Assembly: GCA_963665575.2 (NCBI GenBank) | Contig: CAXXDW010000003.1 | Location: 372,001 to 436,000, forward strand | DNA from: Rariloculus sp963665575 | GTDB lineage: Bacteria; Pseudomonadota; Gammaproteobacteria; Steroidobacterales; Rariloculaceae | DNA length: 64,000 nucleotides | Direction: 5' to 3' | Shown: positions 52,096-59,782 of the stretch, in pieces | Layout of the letters: the number at the start of each line of letters is the position of its first letter | How positions within the stretch are numbered: the first letter of the stretch is position 1 | Program-made: the position numbers and the translations under genes | The notes under the pieces: generated by a model | Databases searched by the model: none | Told to the model about the DNA's origin: nothing | The model's input: only the letters and a program-made list of their open reading frames with translations

Positions 52096-53964
52096 ATGTC
52101 TCTGCACAAACTGATACCGCTTGTTTCTCTGGCCCTTTTCGTCGCAGCCTGCGGCCAGTCGGGTTCGCCACCGACCGATGCCGGTACCGCGCCGAGCGAT
52201 GCCGCGCCCGCGCCCGCACCCGAGCCCGCTCTCGATCTCGGCGACCTCGACGCCGTGCTTGCACGCGGCCAGGAAATCTACCAGATGACCGGCGAGTGCT
52301 GGGATTGCCACGGCATGTTCGGCGAAGGCGGCGACGCGCCGTCGCTGAGCCATGCACCGAGCGCGTTCGACATTGCCTACCAGTTCAACACGAACCCGGA
52401 AATGGCCGACATTGCCGCTGCACTCGACGCGAGCCGCGAGGACTTCATCGCCACGGCGGCCTATATCCGAACGCTGTCAGACCGCGAGGTCACGGCAGAG
52501 GTCATCGACGACCTCGCGACTTCGATGGAGAGCCTGCGGGACTACTCGTATTACGCTTCGCCCGACAACTTCGTCATCACCGAACGTGATGAACTGATCC
52601 TCCAGGTCGAGCGCTTCGACACCGTGATCGCCGACTGGGAGCGCAAGTCGCAGCCCGGCAACATCATGCGCAGCTACGACATACGCTCGGTGCGGACCTA
52701 CGATCCCGGCGAACCGAAGTTCACGCCCGAGCCCGGCAAGGTCTATTTCTACGAAGCGACGGGCGCCGGACAACCTCCGCAACTGGGTTTCCCGAATACC
52801 GCATCGGGATCCGGTTTGACTCCCGCCGCGTTCGACGAAGAGGGTTCCGTACAGATCGTCGTCGGCGACGCGGCGACCAAGGAAATCATCGCCTACTATC
52901 GTTTTCCGGTATCGATGCGCGCGTCGGTCCACTCGACCGCCGTCACGCCCGATGGCCGATACGTTTATGTGATCGGCCCGCGACCGGCACTGGGTGGCAC
53001 CGAAGACCGCGCCGTAGGTGGGCTCGATACCCCGGCATCGCTGATCAAGGCCGACGCGCTGACCCTGCAGCCGGTCGAGCAACTTCTGATCGGCGGTCGC
53101 ATGCATCATTCGCAGATCTTCCAGGACCGTTACATGCTCGTGGACACGTTCGCGCGTGACGAAGACGGGCTCGACGTATTTCTCATGGACCCCGAGACCG
53201 ACGAGGTCGTTGGCGGCATACGCGACGAGGAACTCGGAGGCGTCTCGTATACCTCGTTCACCGACGGCGAGTTCATCTACATCCTGATGCAGCCGGGCGG
53301 CTACGGCCCGTCGGCGATCTCCGCCTATTTGGCAGCTTCGCAATACAACCGCGGGCAGTTCGCCACAATGCGCCCGTTCTGGGTCGCCAAGGTGGATCCC
53401 GAGTCCTGGGAGGTGGTCCAGGAGTATCCGTATCCGGGCTTCCGCGCGAACTGGATCGTCATCGACTCCAACCAGGAGTTCATGTACGTGCCCGTCGGCG
53501 CAAACTCCTACGTCAACAAGATCAACCTCGAGACGGGTGAAATCGCCTGGACCACGCCGACCGGCATCGGACCTTACGGCGCGGCTCTCAACGCCGATGA
53601 GTCCGAGATCTGGGTGGCCGACAAGGGCGAGACCACCGGCATGTTCGGCCGCACGATGACCGTGATCGATACGGCTCGCGGGCGCGCGGTCGAGACGGTG
53701 TTCTCAGGCTACCAGGTCGACCACGTGCTGCTCGCGCCAAACGGCCGCGAAATGTGGGGCACGAGCAATGCCGACGGTCGCGTCTACGTGTTCGACGCGG
53801 AGGAGCGCGTCCAGACGCACGCGATCGACATGCCGAACTTCGGCGACGCACACGGGCTCGTCTTTGTCTGGTACGACGAAGACCTCAACCCTCACGTCGT
53901 GCGCGACCAGGGCGGGTTTCATGGCGGTATCCACCCGGCCCGGGGCAACGCACTCGAGTATTGA
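52096..53964 (+). CDS. Heme c propeller lipoprotein
   Basis: 622 residues. Lipobox VAAC19, an Ala/Pro-rich linker to about 46, a cytochrome c domain with C68-W-D-C71-H72 (ECWDCHGMFGEGGDAPSL), then a long propeller of YVTN/WD-like blades (VHSTAVTPDGRYVYVIGPRP, NWIVIDSNQEFMYVPVGANS, GPYGAALNADESEIWVADKG). It could be a membrane-bound electron carrier or sensor next to the flavocytochrome. The ATG at 52096 has agggag about eight bases upstream. Confidence 0.8.
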   Translation: MSLHKLIPLVSLALFVAACGQSGSPPTDAGTAPSDAAPAPAPEPALDLGDLDAVLARGQEIYQMTGECWDCHGMFGEGGDAPSLSHAPSAFDIAYQFNTNPEMADIAAALDASREDFIATAAYIRTLSDREVTAEVIDDLATSMESLRDYSYYASPDNFVITERDELILQVERFDTVIADWERKSQPGNIMRSYDIRSVRTYDPGEPKFTPEPGKVYFYEATGAGQPPQLGFPNTASGSGLTPAAFDEEGSVQIVVGDAATKEIIAYYRFPVSMRASVHSTAVTPDGRYVYVIGPRPALGGTEDRAVGGLDTPASLIKADALTLQPVEQLLIGGRMHHSQIFQDRYMLVDTFARDEDGLDVFLMDPETDEVVGGIRDEELGGVSYTSFTDGEFIYILMQPGGYGPSAISAYLAASQYNRGQFATMRPFWVAKVDPESWEVVQEYPYPGFRANWIVIDSNQEFMYVPVGANSYVNKINLETGEIAWTTPTGIGPYGAALNADESEIWVADKGETTGMFGRTMTVIDTARGRAVETVFSGYQVDHVLLAPNGREMWGTSNADGRVYVFDAEERVQTHAIDMPNFGDAHGLVFVWYDEDLNPHVVRDQGGFHGGIHPARGNALEY

Positions 53965-54051
53965 ACAAGGGCGTGCGGTCAGTCGGCACGGGCAGGCTGC
54001 CGGAGGCGGCCTCGTGCCCGGCCGCGCGCAATCACCCCAAGGAGTTATCAC

Positions 54052-55503
54052 ATGAACGGCTTCAGTCTCTCCCGTGGGCACGCCCCGGCGTCCCACGCCA
54101 AGCGTTCCGGGTCTCACAAGAAAACTGGGCGCAATAGCCGCAAGCTGTTGCTGGCGAGCACGCTGCTCGGAGCCGCGCTTCCGGCAGGACAGGCGGCAGC
54201 ACAAGAGTCGGCCGCGACCGAGCGCCTTCGGGGATGGAGTTCGCTTGTCACGCGGCAGGTGTTCGAGGTCGCCGACAACGTCTACACGGCTGTCGGCATC
54301 ACGCTCACGGCGAACTCGATGATCGTCGGCGACGACGGCATCATCATCGTGGATCCGGGCCATTCCCCGACCCTTTCCGCCGAAGTGCGCCGCGAGTTCG
54401 AGGCAATTACGGACAAGCCGATCCGGGCCATCATCTTCACCCACGGCCACGGCGACCATACGCGCGGTGCGAGCGCCTTCGCCGACGAAGGCGCCGACAT
54501 TGAGGTCTGGGCACGGGCCAACTACAACGCCGAGGTGCGCGCGGCGGCCGAAGCGGGGTTCATGTCCGGCGGCGCCGGACTCTCGGGCGGCGTGCGGCCG
54601 GCCGAAACGCAGGGCGGCGACCTGTCGCCGGAGCAGGCGATAACCTTCAACGGTCCGCCCAGGCCCATGTCGCCCGACGAACGCTCGACTCCGGTGCGGC
54701 GCGTGCTGCCCACGCAGACGTTCACCGAGGAACGCATCGAACTTGAGATCGCGGGCGTCGAGATCGAACTCGTCGCGGCGCCAGGTGAGACGGCGGACCA
54801 GCTCTACATCTGGCTGCCGGAAGAAAGAGTCCTGTTTGCCGGCGACAACGTGTTCCACACCTGGCCCAACGTCTATCCGCTAAGAGGCACGAACCGGTCG
54901 ATTCGCGACTGGATCTCGAGCCTCGGCAAGATGATCGCCGAGGCGCCCGCACGGCTCGTCGCAGGCCACGGCAATCCGATCCTGGAAAACGTCGTCGAGC
55001 AGCTCACGAACCGGCGCGACGCGATGCAGTGGGTCTACGACCGCACGATCGAAGGCGCGATGCTCCATATGACGCCCGACGAACTCGTCGAGTACGCGTC
55101 TCTGCCCGAAGAGTTTGCCTCACTCGATTACCTTGCGGACTACTACGGCAGCGTCTGGGGCACGATTCGCCAGATCTACGCGCAGGAAGTCGGCTGGTTC
55201 GACGGCAACCCGCTCAATCTGCACCGCGAGAATCCCGTCCGGCAGTCCGAACGCATGGCCGAACTCGTTGGCGGCGTCGACGTGCTGCTCGCGAGGGCGC
55301 GAGAGGCGATGGCCACCGGCGACCCGCTCGGCGCGGCACAACTCGCCCAACACGTCACGCGGCTGAGACCCGACGATCCGGAGCCGAAGCTGCTCATGGC
55401 CGATGCGCTCGACGCGCTTGGCGAGCAGACGCTCAACACGCCCGCGCGGCACTACTCGTTCTCCTACGCGAACCTGCTGAGACGCGAGGCCGGGCCGCAG
55501 TAG
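54052..55503 (+). CDS. Exported alkyl/aryl-sulfatase-like metallo-beta-lactamase-fold hydrolase
   Basis: 483 residues. A signal region (SRKLLLASTLLGAALPAGQA) is followed by an MBL core with the complete motif TH131-G-H133-G-D135-H136-TRGASAF, and then a helical region like the alkylsulfatase dimerisation domain (EEFASLDYLADYYGSVWGTI, IYAQEVGWFDGNPLNLH). Members (BDS1/SdsA1 type) hydrolyse sulfate esters of alkyl alcohols through two zinc ions; a phosphatase or other hydrolase role is possible. Unlike the MBL protein at 37553 its motif is intact. Confidence 0.82.
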   Translation: MNGFSLSRGHAPASHAKRSGSHKKTGRNSRKLLLASTLLGAALPAGQAAAQESAATERLRGWSSLVTRQVFEVADNVYTAVGITLTANSMIVGDDGIIIVDPGHSPTLSAEVRREFEAITDKPIRAIIFTHGHGDHTRGASAFADEGADIEVWARANYNAEVRAAAEAGFMSGGAGLSGGVRPAETQGGDLSPEQAITFNGPPRPMSPDERSTPVRRVLPTQTFTEERIELEIAGVEIELVAAPGETADQLYIWLPEERVLFAGDNVFHTWPNVYPLRGTNRSIRDWISSLGKMIAEAPARLVAGHGNPILENVVEQLTNRRDAMQWVYDRTIEGAMLHMTPDELVEYASLPEEFASLDYLADYYGSVWGTIRQIYAQEVGWFDGNPLNLHRENPVRQSERMAELVGGVDVLLARAREAMATGDPLGAAQLAQHVTRLRPDDPEPKLLMADALDALGEQTLNTPARHYSFSYANLLRREAGPQ

Positions 55504-55825
55504 AACGGCAGGACACACCGCGGAACGGCAATCGTTCCGCAAGTTCCGCTCACGGGCGTTTTCGCGCAGAACCGACGTCGCGAATCGACCGACCTTACTG
55601 GCCGAATCGGAGCACCGTTACGACGCACTCCGCGTTTCCGGGCCTATGCCGGGAACGGAAATCCAATAGCGACCAGCCGAACAGAACTCCGCCCGGGTGG
55701 CCCGCGCTCGCGCCCGACAGGGCTTGCTGTATCGCCGGTATGCAAGCCACACCGACCGTGCGATGACTCCGCGAAGCCGTATACTGTCGCGTAGAAAAGT
55801 CAGGCACGGCCCCGAGAGGCGATAC
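55504..55825. other. Gap before the PQQ dehydrogenase gene; contains one hairpin
   Basis: No frame here has a start and homology. GCGGAACG at 55520-55527 pairs exactly with CGTTCCGC at 55533-55540 (loop of five), 17 bases after the alkylsulfatase-like stop; it could end the upstream transcript, but a T-run is lacking. A TATACT hexamer at 55780-55785, 40 bases before the next ATG, is a possible -10 element with no convincing -35. Confidence 0.45.
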
Positions 55826-57634
55826 ATGACCTCACCCTTCCGTCGCAAGGCAGTCCCTGCCGTCGTCCTGTTACTTGCTGCGGTGCTGCCGCGGCTCGCG
55901 TTCGCCGACATCGCGTCATCCCCGGCCTTCGATGCCGAAGCGCTTTCGGCACACCCGACGACGAACTGGATCACGAACGGCGGCAACGTCTTCAACCAGC
56001 GCTACTCGCCGCTTGACCTGATCAATCGCGACAACGTGGCCGAGCTCAAGGCGCTGTGGCGCACGGGCATGGGTTCGGGCGCAACTCAGGTCAACTCGGG
56101 CCAGGCGCAGATTCTTGCCTACGAAGGCACGCTCTTCGTCATCAATGGCGCAAACGACGTGTTCGCGATTGCGGTCGAGACCGGCGAAATTCTCTGGACC
56201 TGGCACGGCAACCCGGATCCCGCAGCCGGCGTACCGTTCGGCAAGTCGAGCCGCGGTGTCGCGATGGGCGACGGCAGAATCTACGTCGCGCTGCTCGACG
56301 CCCGGCTCGTCGCGCTCGATCAGCGCACGGGCGAACTCGTCTGGTCGATCGAGGCCGAACGCTGGCGCGACGGCTTCAGCATCACGAGCGCGCCGCTCTA
56401 CCACGACGGCCTCGTCATCACGGGGTTCTCGGGCGGCGAGATGGCAAGCCGCGGCAAGGTCAAGGCGTTCGACGCGCGCGACGGCAGCCACCGATGGACG
56501 TTCAACACCATTCCCGGCCCCGGAGAGTTCGGTCACGACACCTGGCCCGCCGACAGCGACGCCTGGCAATTCGGCGGAGCGCCCGTCTGGCAGACGCCGG
56601 CCGTCGATCCGGAGCTTGGCCTCGTGTACTTCTCGACAGGCAATCCGGGTCCTGACCTGCACGGAGGCGTGCGCCCGGGCGACAACCTTTTCAGCGTGTC
56701 GATCGTGGCCGTCGACGCGCAGACGGGCGAATACCGCTGGCACTTCCAGCAGGTCCATCACGACCTTTGGGACTACGACTCGCCGAATCCCGTCGTGCTC
56801 TTCGATGCGGAGATCGACGGCGAACCGCGTCGCGGCCTCGTGCAGGTTTCGAAAACCGGCTGGGCCTACATCCTCGATCGCGAGACGGGCGAACCGCTGA
56901 TCGGAATAGAGGAACGCCCCGTACCGCAGGAACCGCGACAGGCGACCTCGCCGACGCAACCGTTCCCCATCGGCGACGCCATCGTGCCGCAATCGATCGA
57001 CATTCCGCCCGAGGGCACGCCGCTCATCGACGGACAGGGCCGCATCGTCAATGACGGCCGGATCTTCACGCCGTTCTGGACGGATCCCATCGCCGTCAAG
57101 CCCGGCACGATGGGCGGCGCGAACTGGCCGCCAAGTTCCTACGATCCGGAAACGAACCTGCTATACGTCTGTGCGACCGACCGGATCAGCGCATTCACGG
57201 TCGACGAGGACCTCCCGCCGCCCGTGGCGAACCAGGTCTACATGGGCGGGCGGTTCACGCAGACGGGTGCCGACGACCGCGGCATCTTTGCGGCGCTTGA
57301 CGTCACGACGAACCGGCTCGCCTGGCGCCAGCAGTGGCGCGAGATCTGCTTCAGCGGATCGATCGTCACGGCGGGCGGGTTGCTGTTCGTCGGCCGCAAC
57401 GACGGTCGCCTGACGGCGCTCGACAAGCGCAACGGCGCGCTCCTCTGGGAGTTCGAGACGGATGCCGGCGTCAACTCGACGGTCACGACCTTCGAACACG
57501 ACGGCGAGCAATACGTCGTGGTGCACGCCGGCGGCGGCGTCTTCGCTGGCGCGACGCGCGGCGACGGCATCTGGATGTTTTCGCTGAGCGGCACGATGAG
57601 CCCGGTTGTCCCGGGCACGGTACGCGAACCGTAA
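55826..57634 (+). CDS. PQQ-dependent alcohol dehydrogenase, no heme domain
   Basis: 602 residues. Signal peptide (VPAVVLLLAAVLPRLAFA), then an eight-bladed PQQ propeller: NWITNGGNVFNQRYSPLDLI, LVALDQRTGELVWSIE, TNPGPGEFGHDTW-like block, and HHDLWDYDSPNPVVLFD with the catalytic-type Asp pair. The vicinal Cys pair present in most such enzymes is missing: the position reads PFGKSSRG. There is no C-terminal cytochrome domain, unlike the paralogue at 59783, so a separate acceptor cytochrome is needed. The ATG at 55826 has gagagg six bases upstream. The carotenoid-oxygenase-type gene follows after 18 bases. Confidence 0.87.
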   Translation: MTSPFRRKAVPAVVLLLAAVLPRLAFADIASSPAFDAEALSAHPTTNWITNGGNVFNQRYSPLDLINRDNVAELKALWRTGMGSGATQVNSGQAQILAYEGTLFVINGANDVFAIAVETGEILWTWHGNPDPAAGVPFGKSSRGVAMGDGRIYVALLDARLVALDQRTGELVWSIEAERWRDGFSITSAPLYHDGLVITGFSGGEMASRGKVKAFDARDGSHRWTFNTIPGPGEFGHDTWPADSDAWQFGGAPVWQTPAVDPELGLVYFSTGNPGPDLHGGVRPGDNLFSVSIVAVDAQTGEYRWHFQQVHHDLWDYDSPNPVVLFDAEIDGEPRRGLVQVSKTGWAYILDRETGEPLIGIEERPVPQEPRQATSPTQPFPIGDAIVPQSIDIPPEGTPLIDGQGRIVNDGRIFTPFWTDPIAVKPGTMGGANWPPSSYDPETNLLYVCATDRISAFTVDEDLPPPVANQVYMGGRFTQTGADDRGIFAALDVTTNRLAWRQQWREICFSGSIVTAGGLLFVGRNDGRLTALDKRNGALLWEFETDAGVNSTVTTFEHDGEQYVVVHAGGGVFAGATRGDGIWMFSLSGTMSPVVPGTVREP

Positions 57635-57652
57635 CCAAGAGGAGAATCAGCC

Positions 57653-59083
57653 ATGGCTGTCGATTTCAGGGGTCATCCGCTCTTTCCGCGCGGTTTCAAC
57701 AGTCCGACGCGGTTCGAGGCCGATGTCTACGACTGCGAGGTCTGGGGCGAGATTCCGTCCGACATCGAGGGCACGTTCTATCGGCTGCAGTGCGATTTTG
57801 CCTATCGGCCGCCCGAGAACGAGTGGCTTCCGGGCTTCAACGGCGACGGTCACGTCAGCGCGTTCCGCTTCGCCAACGGCTCGGTCGATTACAAGGGCCG
57901 CTACGTCAAGACCGACAGGCTCATGGCCGAGCGGCGCCACCGCAGACGCCTGTGGGGTGTCTACCGCAACTACCTGACAGACGATCCTCTCGTCGCGAAC
58001 GTCCATCGCGGCGCAGCGAATACCCACCTGTACTGGCACGGCGGCAGGTTGCTCGTGCTCAAGGAGGATGCTCTGCCGTACTCGATCGATCCGGTCACAC
58101 TCGAATCCCACGGAAGCTGGGACTTCCACGGCAAATGGACGGCGACGAGCATGTCGGCGCACCCGAAGATCGATCCGGTCACGGGCGAAATGATCGCTTA
58201 CGGCTATCAGGCCAGGGGCGATCTGACCGACGACATCGCGGTCTACACGGTCAACCCGGCCGGGCACATCACGAACGAGGTCTGGCTGAAGTCGCCGTAT
58301 CTCGGGATCATCCACGACATTGCGATCACCCAGAAGTACATCGTCATCCCGGTCATCGCGCGCACGACGAGCCTCGAGCGGCTGCAGACCGGCGAGCCGA
58401 TGTGGGTCTGGGACGGCAGCCTGCCGACGATGGTGGGCGTGCTGCCGCGCGACGGCGATGCGTCGGATGTCCGCTGGTTTCAGGGTCCGGCCCGGAACAC
58501 GCTGCACTTCCTCAACGCCATGGACGACGGCAGCCGCGTCCTCATGGATCTGCCGGTATCAGACGAAGAGCGCTCGCCGTCGCAGATCAAGCGCTGGACC
58601 TTCGACATGAACTCGCGCAACGACCGGTTCGGCGAGGAGGTGATCTCCACGGCCAACGGCGTACTCGCACGCATGGACGACCGCTATCTCTCACTGCCCT
58701 ACCGCTACGGCTTCGTCGGCAACAGCGACCCGAGCCTGCCGTTCGACGAGGCGCGCGCGGGCGGGCGGCGGCGCGTGACCAACACGTATCAGCGCTACGA
58801 CCTCATGCGCGGACCGACGAGCACTTTCTTCGTCGGCGACACGCAGAGCCTGCAGGAGAGCGGCTTTGTGCCGCGCAAGGGCAGCACGGAGGAAGGCGAC
58901 GGCTACATCATGGGGGTTGCGAGCAACTACGCCGAGATGGCCTCGGAACTTCACATCGTCGATGCAAACCGCATGGAGGAAGGTGCGGTCGCGGTCGTCA
59001 AGCTGCCATTCCGGCTGCGCAGCGGTACGCACGTTAACTGGTTCTCGGCGGCCGAGCTTGCAGAGCAGGAGGCATCGGCGTGA
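57653..59083 (+). CDS. Carotenoid cleavage/lignostilbene dioxygenase-type non-heme iron oxygenase
   Basis: 476 residues, normal for the RPE65/carotenoid-oxygenase family. The four His that hold the iron are in place: H170 (SAHPKIDP), H221 (IIHDIAIT), H285 (TLHFLNAM) and H460 (GTHVNW). PSDIEGTFYRLQCDF and GFNGDGHVSAFRF are typical of the N-terminal blades. Members split a conjugated double bond in carotenoids, stilbenes or isoeugenol-like phenols with O2. No signal peptide is present, so this step would be cytosolic. Being just behind a PQQ dehydrogenase and near flavocytochromes, a phenylpropanoid or stilbene substrate is the best guess. Confidence 0.87.
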   Translation: MAVDFRGHPLFPRGFNSPTRFEADVYDCEVWGEIPSDIEGTFYRLQCDFAYRPPENEWLPGFNGDGHVSAFRFANGSVDYKGRYVKTDRLMAERRHRRRLWGVYRNYLTDDPLVANVHRGAANTHLYWHGGRLLVLKEDALPYSIDPVTLESHGSWDFHGKWTATSMSAHPKIDPVTGEMIAYGYQARGDLTDDIAVYTVNPAGHITNEVWLKSPYLGIIHDIAITQKYIVIPVIARTTSLERLQTGEPMWVWDGSLPTMVGVLPRDGDASDVRWFQGPARNTLHFLNAMDDGSRVLMDLPVSDEERSPSQIKRWTFDMNSRNDRFGEEVISTANGVLARMDDRYLSLPYRYGFVGNSDPSLPFDEARAGGRRRVTNTYQRYDLMRGPTSTFFVGDTQSLQESGFVPRKGSTEEGDGYIMGVASNYAEMASELHIVDANRMEEGAVAVVKLPFRLRSGTHVNWFSAAELAEQEASA

Positions 59084-59427
59084 GCGTCATAACGCGACGG
59101 GGGAGCAACACCGAGTTCGCGGTAGTCAATGCGTGGGGGCAGTGCGATCCCTGCACGGTCGGCGAGCATGCCAACATCGGGCTGGCGTTGGACCGCCGTG
59201 AGTTCATCGGCACGGTCGGCGTGACGGCTGTCGTGGCGCTCGTACCGACTGTCACACCGACCCTGACGACGACGGGTCCGGCTACGAGCGGAGCGGCGCC
59301 GCAGTTGCTTGACGATTGGTCGATCGACGACATGTTCGGCGTCTGGCCGCGCTATGCTGATCCGATCCCGCCCGGCAATTCCTGGCCGGACGACACCGAC
59401 TCAGGCGAACCACTCAACGCACTGTAG
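59080..59427 (+). CDS. Small protein with internal Tat-like signal, unknown function
   Basis: 115 residues from a GTG overlapping the preceding stop (GTGA). Residues 22-25 are CDPC, a possible metal or redox pair. A Tat-like segment (D-R39-R40-E-F-I followed by GTVGVTAVVALVP) starts unusually late, so a shorter start near residue 37 may be real. The mature part is short and acidic (QLLDDWSIDDMFGVWPRYAD). I do not recognise it; it may be an accessory subunit of a neighbouring dehydrogenase. Confidence 0.6.
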   Translation: MSVITRRGSNTEFAVVNAWGQCDPCTVGEHANIGLALDRREFIGTVGVTAVVALVPTVTPTLTTTGPATSGAAPQLLDDWSIDDMFGVWPRYADPIPPGNSWPDDTDSGEPLNAL

Positions 59428-59462
59428 AAAAGGTGCGGTGCGCAGCGTCGTCACCTTGTTGC

Positions 59463-59572
59463 GGGGAGGCGCACTACAGTTCGCTTGAAACACGCCGTGA
59501 ATACATCCATGTAGGCTCCGCGCGCGCATGCATGCGCGCGAGGGTTTCAAGCGAACTGTAGTGCACCTCCCC
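59463..59572. repeat. Palindromic intergenic element, copy 2 (inverted relative to copy 1)
   Basis: Arms of 28 bases at 59463-59490 and 59545-59572 pair at 27 of 28 positions; the 54-base loop matches copy 1 in reverse complement with five differences. The loop holds a perfect 20-base palindrome (59521-59540, CGCGCGCATGCATGCGCGCG). Like copy 1 it lies between the ends of convergent genes (59427 plus, 59783 minus). Confidence 0.85.
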
Positions 59573-59782
59573 TGGGCATGTCGGAGACTGGGGGTTCGGG
59601 TCGATGACGCACTGCCCCGCAAGTGCAGACAGTTGTTCCCGCCAAGCGTCGAGAGACCGAAAGCAGACTCCGGAAGTGCAGCCAAATGGCAAATCTCACA
59701 GACCAAGCAGGCCAAAACGGATGAGCGGCCGTCGTTAACGGGAATTGCTGACAAACAGGCAGCGCCCCTCCAGCCAGACCGA

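Noticed and set aside
57334..59037. Open frame of 567 codons overlapping the PQQ dehydrogenase end and the carotenoid-oxygenase gene in another plus frame
   Set aside because: The overlapped genes have catalytic residues in order; the alternative protein is Arg/Ala-rich without family features.
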